Of a stretch of DNA of 64,000 nucleotides, positions 9,244 to 18,531 are shown piece by piece. Position numbers and translations under genes: made by a program. The first letter of the stretch is position 1, and each line of letters starts with the position of its first letter. A model generated the notes under the pieces. It was given only the letters and a program-made list of their open reading frames with translations. It made no database searches and was not told the DNA's origin. Source of the DNA: Grimontia indica (lineage in GTDB: Bacteria; Pseudomonadota; Gammaproteobacteria; Enterobacterales; Vibrionaceae); assembly GCF_000333895.2 (NCBI RefSeq), contig NZ_ANFM02000030.1, positions 1 to 64,000 on the forward strand. The letters run 5' to 3'.

Positions 9244-10023
9244 ATGTCGCTAAGCCCAGAATTAGAAAGTTTGCTCGAGCCAGTGCGCGGGTTTCTGCAC
9301 TGCGAAACGCCACAGACGTGGATTGATGAGGCCATTAAGCCTGAAAACGAAACCATACTTCTGCGTGATCACGCTAACTGCGAATTAAAAGCCAGCCAAA
9401 CCGCAATGTGGCTTATCCGCAAGTACGCCATTGACGCGTCCAGCGGCGAGCTACTTTTGGAGTGGGCAAAACCCTATGAAGATTTCGTTTACCGTGGCAT
9501 GCGTGATGGGATTTTCCACGCTAAAAAGAATGGGCTGAGCGCTCCACTAAAACCCAAGGAAGGTTTCGAACACGGCCCAGATTTAATCGACAAAATGGTT
9601 CGACTGATTAAAGAAGAATTCCATCATTTCGAGCAGGTCATCGAAATCATGGAAAAACGTGATATGCCATACAGCCCGCTCAATGCCGGCCGCTACGCAC
9701 GAGGATTGATGTCAATTGTCCGTACGCATGAGCCAGCGATGCTTATCGACAAGCTGATTATTGGCGCTTACATCGAAGCTCGCTCATGTGAGCGCTTTGC
9801 CAAAGTCGCACCGTACTTGGATGAAGAACTGCGTAAGTTTTATATCTCTCTGCTGCGGTCAGAAGCACGCCACTATCAGGATTATTTGAAACTGGCGGCA
9901 GCCATTGCTGGCGGAGATATTTCCGACCGCGTGAAAGCGATTGGTGAGAAAGAAGCCGAACTCATCCAAACACCAGATGATATGTTCCGTTTCCACAGTG
10001 GCGTGCCGTCACTCGCCGCATAA
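9244..10023 (+). CDS. miaE: tRNA-(ms2io6A37) hydroxylase MiaE
   Basis: A non-haem di-iron monooxygenase that hydroxylates 2-methylthio-N6-isopentenyl-adenosine at position 37 of tRNA. With the start at 9244 the protein has 259 residues, the usual MiaE length; an upstream ATG at 9163 would add 27 unlikely residues. Di-iron ligand motifs are visible as EEFHHFEQ (124-131) and SEARHYQDY (206-214), with further glutamates near 47 and 178. It is monocistronic and ends at a strong terminator. Confidence 0.95.
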   Translation: MSLSPELESLLEPVRGFLHCETPQTWIDEAIKPENETILLRDHANCELKASQTAMWLIRKYAIDASSGELLLEWAKPYEDFVYRGMRDGIFHAKKNGLSAPLKPKEGFEHGPDLIDKMVRLIKEEFHHFEQVIEIMEKRDMPYSPLNAGRYARGLMSIVRTHEPAMLIDKLIIGAYIEARSCERFAKVAPYLDEELRKFYISLLRSEARHYQDYLKLAAAIAGGDISDRVKAIGEKEAELIQTPDDMFRFHSGVPSLAA

Positions 10024-10030
10024 CTCGACA

Positions 10031-10059
10031 AAGTCAGGGCCTTGTCCCCTGACTTTTTC
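10031..10059 (+). terminator. miaE terminator
   Basis: AAGTCAGGG (10031-10039) pairs with CCCTGACTT, followed by a T tract. Confidence 0.9.
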
Positions 10060-10135
10060 TTTATACTGTCTGTGACTTGCACCGACAGCCAATGTTCGGT
10101 AAACAGGGAATGACACTGAACAATCAAGGATTACT

Positions 10136-10876
10136 ATGTTCAAGAAACTCAAAGCTTCTTTAGGTATTGGCGCAACCAAAGTCGATACCATCCTTCACAA
10201 TGAATCTGTTTACCAAGGCGAAACCCTGCGAGGAACCGTTCATATCAAGGGTGGAGATGTCGAGCAAGAGATTGACTCCATCACACTGAAACTCTGCACT
10301 GAAGTCAAAGTTGAGTCTGACTCTGGTGTGGGTTATCAGGTCTTTGTCCTTGGTCATATTCAGGCAAATGATCCTTTCACCATTCAACCGGGTGAAGAAA
10401 AAGAAGTGCCGTTCGAACTAAAACTGCATGCCGAAACGCCAATTACGGCCGTCAATGCAAAGCTCAACCAGAGCCATGTTTGGGTAGAGACTGTTCTGGA
10501 CATCGATTTCGCCATCGACCCAACTGACCGAGATTATCTGGAAGTTCGCCCACTGCCTGCAGTACAACGTGTGCTTTCCGCCATTGAACGTGAAGGTTTT
10601 AACTTAGTGAAGGCAGATGTAGAGAAAGGACATTTGCGTGGCAATGGCTTTGCCTCTGTTTCTGGCTGTTATCAAGAGCTTGAATTCAAAAACAGCGGCA
10701 TGTTCAACAAGAAGGAAATCGAGCTTTCTTTCATCTTGGATGGTTCGGTTATCCACTGCCTTGCCGAGATTGACCGTTCATTCGGCCGCGGTGATACCTA
10801 TCGCTCGTTCACCATTTCCCGTGATGCATCTGAAGGCGAAGTCTCACAGGCGCTGGCACCGATTTTGAGCGTCTGA
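10136..10876 (+). CDS. Spo0M-like (sporulation-control) arrestin-fold protein
   Basis: A 246-residue cytosolic protein of the Spo0M family, an arrestin-like beta-sandwich. The N-terminal block MFKKLKASLGIGATKVDTIL and the segment VYQGETLRGTVHIKGGDVEQEI are characteristic. In Bacillus Spo0M influences sporulation and the cytoskeleton; in gammaproteobacteria the function is unknown and unrelated to spores. It stands alone between two terminators. Confidence 0.88.
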   Translation: MFKKLKASLGIGATKVDTILHNESVYQGETLRGTVHIKGGDVEQEIDSITLKLCTEVKVESDSGVGYQVFVLGHIQANDPFTIQPGEEKEVPFELKLHAETPITAVNAKLNQSHVWVETVLDIDFAIDPTDRDYLEVRPLPAVQRVLSAIEREGFNLVKADVEKGHLRGNGFASVSGCYQELEFKNSGMFNKKEIELSFILDGSVIHCLAEIDRSFGRGDTYRSFTISRDASEGEVSQALAPILSV

Positions 10877-10900
10877 CATAGTACTGCAGCAATAATTGAT

Positions 10901-10923
10901 AGGGCCTCATAGGCCCTTTTTTC
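10901..10923 (+). terminator. Terminator of the Spo0M-like gene
   Basis: A short perfect stem (GGGCCT-CAT-AGGCCC) is followed by six T residues. Confidence 0.85.
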
Positions 10924-11259
10924 TGACCTTTCGCCAAGCCTTCCAGAACCTCTCTACTTCCATCTCACAATCACAGCTTGTCCGCTTTTTGATAGTTAAT
11001 ACAGATCTTGTTTTATTAAGCATAAATCAACAATAACTGTAAACATTATTAACACTTCGAATATTCATTACCCGCATATTTAGCACTAACTAATTAAATT
11101 TATTATTCAATCACTAATGAGCTCAATTAGAAAACACTAAAGCTAAAAAAACCACAACGTCTCATATGTGAGTCATTCAATATAAAACCACATTAGTAGT
11201 ATCAACATGCAATTGAAACATTTCCTTAACCCAAGTGTAACAATCCAAAGAGGAAGCTC
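10924..11259. other. AT-rich intergenic region
   Basis: Strongly AT-rich, most of all 10990-11210, with no frame of note. It presumably holds the promoter of the following secreted protein, whose ribosome binding site AGAGGAAG is visible at about 11249-11256. No palindromic operator was recognised. Confidence 0.4.
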
Positions 11260-12987
11260 ATGAAGAAGCGATTAATTGCAGGTTTTATCCTTGCGAGTGT
11301 TATATCTATCGGCGCTAAAGCCGAATGTTATGGAAACGTCTATGCCATGAATGCAGGACGCGGACATGTTGGATTTATGATTGATTTACAGGAGACAAAA
11401 AAGCTGTCAGGCACCTACAACGGTGATCGGGCAATTAAAAAATCGCGCGCTGAGTTCAGCACCTCAGCCATGGCTTACGACAAAAACACCAACCGTATTT
11501 ATTATGTGAGTGCGCCGAGACCCGAAGCCTATTATGTTGAGGGATTAGGGCAAGATACGTCGGCGGATGAATTTGCAAGCCTTGATTTCCATGCGTCCAA
11601 GCTAAAGCCTAACCAACTCGCTTATTTCGATTCTCAGACCAATACGCATACTATCGTCGGCAACATTCCCAGCGTTTTTCGGATGGCTTTTGAGCCCGCC
11701 ACCGGGACTTTGTATGCGTCTGACAACCGAAAACTCTTTACTATTGACCCTTCAACAGCCAGTACCACTGACATCGCAGAGTTTGACAAGCCAACACTCG
11801 GTTACTCTGGTTTTTCAAGCTGGGGGGACTTTGTGTTTTATAAAGGCGATTTGCTATTTATTACTAACGGCAGAACCTTCAGCATCAACACCAGTAATGC
11901 TGTTGCCAAATTGGAATCTTTCCACTTTGTTGACTTCATCACTGCAGCCACCCTTGATCAGAACGGACAGGTTTTAATTGCAGCAAAAAACCAAAACGTA
12001 ACGGGTAATATCAACAGCACCAAACTGGTTCGGCTGAACCCGGAGACAGGTGAAAAAGTCGTTGTTGGTTTATTCCCAAATCGCATTAGTGCTATGGCAA
12101 CTAACACTCAGGAAAGTCACGAGTGCTATGACGCGACTATATTTCCAAGTGAGCGCAACATTGAAGTCTCAGATGTGTCAGATGACACCGTTACTGAAGG
12201 ACAAAATGCAACCTTTTATGTGTCTCTTAACCAAAAGCTAAAAGCAGACAAGGACGTTGTTCTAGCAATAAAAGATAATACGGCCAAAGTGAATGTGGAT
12301 TATAGCGCTGATGTAACGATTGGTTATGATGGTACAACCAAAGATGTAACACTCAATAATGAAGGCGTGAGCGTCAATTTTGAACCGGGCGACAATATAT
12401 TCAGCGTTATTGTCCCCACTATCAACGATGACAACGATGAGCCTGCGAAAACCTTTACTCTTGATGCTTGGGTAAAAGAGGATGAATCAGACCTCAAATC
12501 AGGCACTGGGACCATCAATGATAATGACGAGCCATCGTTTAACTGTAACAACAGCGATAAGCTTTATTCTTACATACGAGGCTCTGACATTGATGCGCCA
12601 TTTAGCGGCGGTTTAGTCATGGACTGTGAAAAATCAACAGTTCAGAAGTACTACATGACATCGAGAACCAAAGGAAGCATATCCTGGAAGACTGAGCTGG
12701 GTGGTTCACAATCGGTCGACGCGATGAGTATCGGCTACATCGGACAATCGGAGATCAAAACACTCACCAATGTAAATGCCTATATGACTGAGTTCTATAA
12801 AAATTACTGCCAACATGGTGATACTCTTGGAACAAGATTGTCTAACACCATCTATGTCACTATCACAGCAGACGAAAATGGGTTGCCTTCCTGTACAACA
12901 AGGTTAATTGGTACCTACTGTTTGGGTGAAGGCACTAAGTCAAAGACTGTGGATGTTACCCGAAAAGGCTGCAAAACCTCGCCATAA
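11260..12987 (+). CDS. Secreted protein with Calx-beta domain
   Basis: A 575-residue exported protein. The first 21 residues form a Sec signal peptide with cleavage near AKA-EC. Residues about 20-290 read like blades of a beta-propeller (NQLAYFDSQTNTHTIVGNI, TLYASDNRKLFTID). Residues about 300-425 match a Calx-beta calcium-binding repeat (DDTVTEGQNATFYVSL, VDYSADVTI, ending TGTINDNDEP). The last 150 residues are cysteine-bearing and not recognised. It is a single gene between terminators and may bind calcium at the cell surface or outside. No enzymatic motif was found. Confidence 0.75.
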   Translation: MKKRLIAGFILASVISIGAKAECYGNVYAMNAGRGHVGFMIDLQETKKLSGTYNGDRAIKKSRAEFSTSAMAYDKNTNRIYYVSAPRPEAYYVEGLGQDTSADEFASLDFHASKLKPNQLAYFDSQTNTHTIVGNIPSVFRMAFEPATGTLYASDNRKLFTIDPSTASTTDIAEFDKPTLGYSGFSSWGDFVFYKGDLLFITNGRTFSINTSNAVAKLESFHFVDFITAATLDQNGQVLIAAKNQNVTGNINSTKLVRLNPETGEKVVVGLFPNRISAMATNTQESHECYDATIFPSERNIEVSDVSDDTVTEGQNATFYVSLNQKLKADKDVVLAIKDNTAKVNVDYSADVTIGYDGTTKDVTLNNEGVSVNFEPGDNIFSVIVPTINDDNDEPAKTFTLDAWVKEDESDLKSGTGTINDNDEPSFNCNNSDKLYSYIRGSDIDAPFSGGLVMDCEKSTVQKYYMTSRTKGSISWKTELGGSQSVDAMSIGYIGQSEIKTLTNVNAYMTEFYKNYCQHGDTLGTRLSNTIYVTITADENGLPSCTTRLIGTYCLGEGTKSKTVDVTRKGCKTSP

Positions 12988-13008
12988 TCATGGCTAAACA
13001 ATTGATTA

Positions 13009-13036
13009 AAAGGCCTACCGTGTAGGCCTTTCTCTT
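13009..13036 (+). terminator. Terminator of the Calx-beta gene
   Basis: AAAGGCCTAC (13009-13018) and GTAGGCCTTT (13022-13031) form a 10-bp stem followed by a T-rich tail. Confidence 0.88.
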
Positions 13037-13132
13037 TTCTTCCCAGACAGATTATTCAGGAGAGGTGTTGGCCAAAACCCACCACGATCACAAATAAGCA
13101 ACAAACCTTCAAATGAAATCCATCACAAGAAA

Positions 13133-13242
13133 TACGTAGTATTTGCTTACTTTCCTGAAGCCACGACTAGCCTTATTCCACCAAGAATTCATGGCCTTAA
13201 ATAAATAAGATCCGAAAAAATACGTAGGAAACATCTACGTAG
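13133..13242 (+). promoter_or_regulatory. Three TACGTAG sites upstream of dctP
   Basis: TACGTAG occurs at 13133-13139, 13221-13227 and 13236-13242; the last two are 15 bp apart. NarL/FixJ-type response regulators often bind short heptamers such as TACYNMT, and such a regulator is encoded at 17745 in the same block. These are the best candidates for its operator. The remaining 12988-13349 interval holds no gene. Confidence 0.5.
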
Positions 13243-13349
13243 TGATGATGGCAATTCATACAATTACTTGCGCGGTATTACGAATTCATTGTTATCAAAT
13301 TGTTATTCATCGTGTCGTTGGAATTTCTATAGCAATAAGGAAATGCGAC

Positions 13350-14432
13350 ATGAAACCTCTACATTCAAAAACTGAAAAAGTACTGGCAGCATTTGCATGT
13401 ATTTGCCTCTCTGCCGTCCTCAGTTTTTCTGCCTTTGCCGCGGAGAAAACCTACCGACTGACATTAGCCGAAACCTGGGGACCTAACTTCCCCATTTTCG
13501 GTGATGCCACAAAGAATATGGCTGCCATGGCGGAGAAAATGTCCAATGGACGTCTTAAGATCCGCATCGACTCATCTAATAAGCACAAATCTCCATTCGG
13601 TGTCTTCGACATGGTGAAGTCAGGCCAATATGACATGGGACACTCAGCCTCGTATTACTGGAAAGGCAAAGTGCCAAACACGCTGTTCTTCACCACCATG
13701 CCATTCGGTATGGTCGCTTCTGAACAGTATGGTTGGTTCTATCATGGAGACGGCATGGCACTGATGGAAGAAGTCTATGCCCCACACAATCTTCTTTCCT
13801 TCCCCGGCGGTAATACCGGCGTTCAAATGGGTGGCTGGTTCCAAAAAGAAATCAACTCAGTGGATGACTTGGAAGGCCTTAAGATGCGTATTCCCGGCTT
13901 TGCTGGTGAAGTATTGGCTGAGCTAGGTGCGAGCCCGACAAACATCGCCCCCGGTGAGCTTTATACCGCTCTGGAAAGACGCACCATTGATGCGTTGGAA
14001 TGGGTAGGCCCAGGGCTGGATTTACGTATGGGCTTTCACAAAATTGCTCCTTACTACTACACAGGCTGGCATGAGCCCGCGACTGAGCTGCAATTTCTCG
14101 TCAACAAGCGAACCTGGGAACGCCTGCCTGAAGATCTGCAGGAAATCCTTCGCGTAGCCATGCGCACTGCAGCTTACGACATGTATATCCAAAACGCGCA
14201 TGCCAGCGCAGAAGCGTGGGAAGAAATGACCGCCGAATATCCCGACATTCAGGTTAAACAGTTCCCTGATGATGTGATTAATGCCTTGCGCTCTGCCAAC
14301 ACCAAATTACTGGCGAACTACGCCGACAAAGATGCGCAAGCGAAAAAGATCCTCGACTCCCAACAGGCCTACCTGGACAAAATACGCCGTTGGACCTCCA
14401 TTTCTGAGGAAGCTTATCTTCAAGGCCAATAG
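13350..14432 (+). CDS. dctP: TRAP transporter substrate-binding protein DctP
   Basis: The periplasmic ligand-binding component (360 aa) of a tripartite ATP-independent transporter driven by the sodium or proton gradient. The start at 13350 follows AATAAGGAA; an in-frame ATG at 13242 would add 36 residues without signal-peptide character. Residues 1-31 form a Sec signal peptide ending SAFAA. The carboxylate-binding arginine is probably in MRIPGFAGEVLAELGASP. The sequence leans towards the TakP type that binds 2-oxo acids, an inference from overall look. The permease genes follow after a hairpin terminator. Confidence 0.92.
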   Translation: MKPLHSKTEKVLAAFACICLSAVLSFSAFAAEKTYRLTLAETWGPNFPIFGDATKNMAAMAEKMSNGRLKIRIDSSNKHKSPFGVFDMVKSGQYDMGHSASYYWKGKVPNTLFFTTMPFGMVASEQYGWFYHGDGMALMEEVYAPHNLLSFPGGNTGVQMGGWFQKEINSVDDLEGLKMRIPGFAGEVLAELGASPTNIAPGELYTALERRTIDALEWVGPGLDLRMGFHKIAPYYYTGWHEPATELQFLVNKRTWERLPEDLQEILRVAMRTAAYDMYIQNAHASAEAWEEMTAEYPDIQVKQFPDDVINALRSANTKLLANYADKDAQAKKILDSQQAYLDKIRRWTSISEEAYLQGQ

Positions 14433-14451
14433 AAGGCATGAAGTTGTTTTT

Positions 14452-14480
14452 CGCCGGGATATCCCACCCGGCGCTTTTTT
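14452..14480 (+). terminator. Hairpin terminator between dctP and dctQ
   Basis: CGCCGGG (14452-14458) pairs with CCCGGCG (14467-14473), followed by C and six T residues. It lies inside the operon and probably acts as a partial terminator, giving more binding protein than permease. Confidence 0.8.
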
Positions 14481-14495
14481 GTTCATGGAGTGAGC

Positions 14496-15017
14496 ATGTA
14501 TACGCTGTTATTACTTGAGCGATCCATTAATAGAATCGCTGATGTGCTGGGCTGGATAGCCAGTACCCTTTTCCTGCTGCTCGTTATCAACGTGTTTTAC
14601 AACGTGGTGATGAGGTACGTCTTCAATCAAGTATCGATTGGTTCCCAAGAGCTTGAATGGCATCTGTTTTCCGCTGTGTTTTTACTGGGTATCCCCTATG
14701 CCCTGAAAACGGGAGGACATGTCCGTATTGACGTATTTTACGAGCGCTGGCCTCAGAAAATTCAGGCGGTCATCGACTTACTTGGTTGCCTTATCTTGCT
14801 GTTACCTTTCAGCTTTCTGATTTTTTATTTCGGTCTCGACTTTACCAGAGAGGCCTACCAATTAGGTGAAGGCAGTGGCGACCCCGGTGGCTTACCGCAT
14901 CGTTGGGTCATCAAAGGGATGATCCCTGCCTCTTTCCTTTTTCTGTTTTTGATTGGCATATCGAAGTCTTTAAATGCCATTCAACGCTTGATGTCCAACG
15001 ACCAAATAAAGGAGTAA
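14496..15017 (+). CDS. dctQ: TRAP transporter small permease DctQ
   Basis: A 173-residue inner-membrane protein with four hydrophobic segments (about 15-40, 53-70, 88-115, 133-155), the DctQ architecture. GSQELEWHLFSAVFLLGIPY and HVRIDVFYERWP are typical of the family. The ATG at 14496 is chosen because GGAG at 14487-14490 is correctly spaced for it and overlaps the alternative GTG at 14490. The dctM start follows four bases after the stop. Confidence 0.9.
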   Translation: MYTLLLLERSINRIADVLGWIASTLFLLLVINVFYNVVMRYVFNQVSIGSQELEWHLFSAVFLLGIPYALKTGGHVRIDVFYERWPQKIQAVIDLLGCLILLLPFSFLIFYFGLDFTREAYQLGEGSGDPGGLPHRWVIKGMIPASFLFLFLIGISKSLNAIQRLMSNDQIKE

Positions 15018-15021
15018 CACC

Positions 15022-16314
15022 ATGATTGGTATTGTAATGTTCGTGGTTGCTCTCTTTGCACTGCTACTTGGCTTTCCTGTCGCCTTCACGTTTGGTGGTA
15101 TCGCGCTGATATTCGGTATTTGGGCAGAAGGCGTCGAGATGTTTGCCTTCATGCCGTTTCGCATTATGAGTGTGATGGAAAACACTGTGTTGATGGCAGT
15201 ACCCTTATTTGTATTCATGGGGCTGGTGTTGCAAAAAACCCGATTGGCAGAGCAGTTGTTAGAAGCGATGGCTCGACTGTTTGGCGGCGTTAGAGGCGGA
15301 TTGGCCATTTCAACCGTATTAGTTGGCTGTCTGCTGGCGGCCTCCACTGGTGTTGTGGGTGCCTCTGTCGTGGCAATGGGGCTGATTTCCCTGCCAGTGA
15401 TGCTGAAGTATCAATATGCAAAGTCACTGGCCTGCGGCACCATTTGCGCGTCAGGTACGCTGGGACAAATCATTCCTCCTTCCATCATCCTAATTTTACT
15501 CGGTGATGTACTCGGCATTCCCGTGGGCGATCTGTTTCAAGCTGCTGTTTTACCGGGTCTGATATTGGTTGGTGCCTATATCGCTTACATCCTGATTTAT
15601 GCCTTTCTTAATCCACAAGCCGCCAGGGCCATGACACGCCTGCCCGATCAGGACAGAACCGCAGAAATCATCGATGCACTGAAAGCCGTTATCCCGCCCC
15701 TCGCGCTCATCATTGTGGTGTTGGGTTCCATTTTCGCGGGTATTGCAACCCCTACAGAATCAGCCGTTTTAGGTGGTGTTGGCGCTATCGTGTTGGCATT
15801 GGTTTACGGACAGTTTTCAGTCCGCCTGATGTTTGAAAGTGCTGTAGAAACCGTCAAAGTCACCGCGATGGTGTTCGGTATTTTGATTGGCGCGACCGCC
15901 TTCTCAATGGCATTTACCTATACAGGTGGCGATTATCTGGTTGAAGAGTGGCTGACAGCATTGCCGGGCGATAAATGGGGCTTTCTGATCCTGACCATGC
16001 TCGTTGTGCTGCTGCTGGGCTTTTTTATCGACTTTGTGGAGATCTGCTTCATCATTGTGCCGATATTAGCGCCAGTCGCTCAACTGATTGGTATTGATAT
16101 GGTTTGGTTCGCCATCCTGATTGCGATGAATTTACAGTCCTCTTTCTTAACGCCGCCGTTTGGTTTCAGTCTGTTTTACCTCAAAGGCGTCGCCCCACCC
16201 TCTATTACCACTGGAGATATTTACCGGGGTGTATTGCCGTTTATCGCCATTCAGGCTGCGGTACTGCTCAGTATTCTGATCTTCCCGGCTTTCTATGGCC
16301 TTGGCGGAAACTAA
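15022..16314 (+). CDS. dctM: TRAP transporter large permease DctM
   Basis: A 430-residue inner-membrane protein with about 12 hydrophobic segments, the ion-coupled translocation channel of the TRAP system. The family signature GTLGQIIPPSIILILLGDV is present at about 152-170, and SSFLTPPFGFSLFYLKGV near the C-terminus. Together with dctP and dctQ it forms a complete transporter. The substrate is probably an organic acid; the neighbouring CoA ligase suggests a carboxylate that is activated inside the cell. Confidence 0.93.
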   Translation: MIGIVMFVVALFALLLGFPVAFTFGGIALIFGIWAEGVEMFAFMPFRIMSVMENTVLMAVPLFVFMGLVLQKTRLAEQLLEAMARLFGGVRGGLAISTVLVGCLLAASTGVVGASVVAMGLISLPVMLKYQYAKSLACGTICASGTLGQIIPPSIILILLGDVLGIPVGDLFQAAVLPGLILVGAYIAYILIYAFLNPQAARAMTRLPDQDRTAEIIDALKAVIPPLALIIVVLGSIFAGIATPTESAVLGGVGAIVLALVYGQFSVRLMFESAVETVKVTAMVFGILIGATAFSMAFTYTGGDYLVEEWLTALPGDKWGFLILTMLVVLLLGFFIDFVEICFIIVPILAPVAQLIGIDMVWFAILIAMNLQSSFLTPPFGFSLFYLKGVAPPSITTGDIYRGVLPFIAIQAAVLLSILIFPAFYGLGGN

Positions 16315-16375
16315 GCAAAAACGCGTTAAGCGATTAATATTACAAAGACCTTTGCATTTTAAAGGAGAGAGGGAC

Positions 16376-17752
16376 ATGTCACTTAAATTGAAGATCATTT
16401 TGATGACAGTGATCCCTCTCGTGGTTATCAGCTACGTCATCGGCTGGATAACCATTAACCAGTCCCAATCCCTCGGCGTAAAGGAAATCTCCACCTTCCG
16501 CGAGAGTATGCTCACGACCAAAGAGCAAGCACTGGAAGACTACGTTCACCTTGCTATCCAGAGCATCGATTACCTGTACGATGACACATCAAGAAACGAG
16601 TCAGAGCTTAAACATCAGGCCTTGGAAGTACTGCGTCAGCTTCGCTACGGCAACGATGGCTATTTCTTTGTTTATGACGAAGCGGGCTTTAACCTCGCTC
16701 ACCCCATCATGCCAGAGTTGGAAGGCCAGAATCTTATCAATCTAAAAGATTCTAATGGCAATTTCCTGATCCAGAATCTGCTTGCTTCAGCCAAGGCGGG
16801 CGGCGGCTTTCATCAATATTTATGGCATAAACCCTCTACCAATGAAGTCGTCCCAAAGCTGAGCTATGCCATATGGCTACCCAAGTGGAAATGGATGGTA
16901 GGTACTGGGCTTTACATTGAAGATATTGGCGAGCAGATCGAAGGGGTCAAACAGGATGTTCAAACCAGTATTAATCATACCTACATCGCCATATTGGTTA
17001 TTCTGGTTTCTAGTGTGCTCATCATGGTGGTGATTGCGCTGGCAGTTAATTTACACGAGCACCGAATCGCTGATGAAAGGCTACGTGAGTTGGCGTTTCG
17101 CAATGTGATGCTGCAAGAAGACGAGAAAAAGTACATTTCCCGTGAACTACATGACTGCGTTAACCAGTTACTGGTATCTGCAAAATGCCATATTGAGTTG
17201 CTGTCAAAAGAGCTACACCAGAACGGAAGTACCACTGCCGGAGAACACCTTCAGAAAGGCGAAACCTCTCTGATAAAAGCGATTAAAGAAGTACGTAACA
17301 TTTCGCGTAACCTTCGTCCTTCCGCGTTAGACGATATTGGCCTTAATGCTGCGCTTGAATTGCTAGCATCAGACTTTGCTACTTCACAGAACATTCAAAT
17401 CGACACCCATTTGGATGATTTTGATGACAAACTGCTTCCGGAAGTCACCACCACCTTGTACCGGGTGGTGCAGGAGTCCTTGGTGAATATTGAAAAGCAC
17501 AGCCAATGCAGAAACGTCGACATAATCTTGTCAAAGTTGGGGGAAAGATTGCAGTTAATCATTCGCGATGATGGCAAAGGCTTTAACGTTTCCGAAGCGC
17601 TCAAAGGTCGGGGGATCGGTCTAAGAAATATGCGGGAGCGCATCGAATTTATCGGTGGTGACTTTGAAATCAGTGCAGAAAAAGAGCGGGGAACGGAAGT
17701 GAGTATTCTGTTGGAACTCAGCACCATAATCATGGAGAGAAATCATGGATGA
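16376..17752 (+). CDS. Cache-domain sensor histidine kinase (NarL type)
   Basis: A 458-residue membrane sensor kinase. The start at 16376 follows AAAGGAGAGAGGGAC; an earlier ATG inside dctM (16295) is rejected. Transmembrane segments lie at about 8-26 and 203-224 and bracket a periplasmic single Cache domain with NDGYFFVYDEAGFNLAHP and WKWMVGTGLYIEDI. HisKA_3 follows with the phospho-acceptor His259 (SRELHDCVNQLL), then a HATPase with VVQESLVNIEKHS and DDGKGF. Such Cache domains bind small organic acids or amines. Adjacency to dctPQM suggests that it senses the transported substrate. Confidence 0.92.
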   Translation: MSLKLKIILMTVIPLVVISYVIGWITINQSQSLGVKEISTFRESMLTTKEQALEDYVHLAIQSIDYLYDDTSRNESELKHQALEVLRQLRYGNDGYFFVYDEAGFNLAHPIMPELEGQNLINLKDSNGNFLIQNLLASAKAGGGFHQYLWHKPSTNEVVPKLSYAIWLPKWKWMVGTGLYIEDIGEQIEGVKQDVQTSINHTYIAILVILVSSVLIMVVIALAVNLHEHRIADERLRELAFRNVMLQEDEKKYISRELHDCVNQLLVSAKCHIELLSKELHQNGSTTAGEHLQKGETSLIKAIKEVRNISRNLRPSALDDIGLNAALELLASDFATSQNIQIDTHLDDFDDKLLPEVTTTLYRVVQESLVNIEKHSQCRNVDIILSKLGERLQLIIRDDGKGFNVSEALKGRGIGLRNMRERIEFIGGDFEISAEKERGTEVSILLELSTIIMERNHG

Positions 17753-18383
17753 CATTCGTGTATTGCTGGTCGATGATCACCGTGCCGTTCTGGAAGGGTT
17801 TGTTGCCCGCATCGAAAATGAACCTGGCGTTGCTGTCGCAGGTACAGCGGTAAACGGTGTAGAGGCGCTTGAGAAAGCCAAAGTTTTGAAACCTGACGTG
17901 GTATTGATGGACATCAGTATGCCAGTGCTCAACGGTATCGAAACCACCAAACTATTCAGTCAAAACCACCCCGAGACCAAAATACTCATTTTGACCATGC
18001 ATGATAACCGTGAGTACATTCAGAAAGTGATGGAGTCCGGCGCTTCTGGCTACATCCTCAAAGATGTCTCGCTGGAAGAAATGATCAATGCGATTAAAAC
18101 CGTTAATGACGGCGCCAGTTACTTTTGCCAAAGCTCTAGTAAGGCGCTTTTTGATATGGTCAAAGAGTCCCGAAAATCCGAGAACAAAAAGAACATACTC
18201 AGCCAACGCGAAACAACCGTGCTTGCTCTTGTTGCAAAGGGCTTGAGCAGCAAGAAAATCGCCCAGCAATTAGATATCAGTGTGCGCACCGTGGAAACCC
18301 ATCGCCAGAACATCAAGCATAAGCTGAACGTCTCCTCTACCGCTGAAATGGTCGACTATGCACTAAGGAACAATCTTACTTAG
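17745..18383 (+). CDS. NarL/FixJ-family response regulator
   Basis: A 212-residue two-component regulator. The receiver domain shows the acidic pair Asp10-Asp11, the phosphorylation site Asp56 (VVLMDISMP) and the lysine in YILKDVS. A LuxR-type HTH covers about 148-205 (LSQRETTVLALVAKGLSSKK, RTVETHRQNIKHKL). It overlaps the kinase gene by 8 bp, so the two are a translationally coupled cognate pair. The TACGTAG sites before dctP are plausible targets, and the downstream CoA genes may also be controlled. Confidence 0.93.
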   Translation: MDDIRVLLVDDHRAVLEGFVARIENEPGVAVAGTAVNGVEALEKAKVLKPDVVLMDISMPVLNGIETTKLFSQNHPETKILILTMHDNREYIQKVMESGASGYILKDVSLEEMINAIKTVNDGASYFCQSSSKALFDMVKESRKSENKKNILSQRETTVLALVAKGLSSKKIAQQLDISVRTVETHRQNIKHKLNVSSTAEMVDYALRNNLT

Positions 18384-18531
18384 TCACCCAACTTTCTTTG
18401 TTGTCGGCTCTTATCAACGTTATGCGTCTTTCAATATTGAGTTTCCGACAAGTCTTACTTCTAACCTTTCATCGCCTGACGTTGTGTTCTGTACTGACCT
18501 TTTAGCAAACAGCCAAGGATAGGAACCACCG

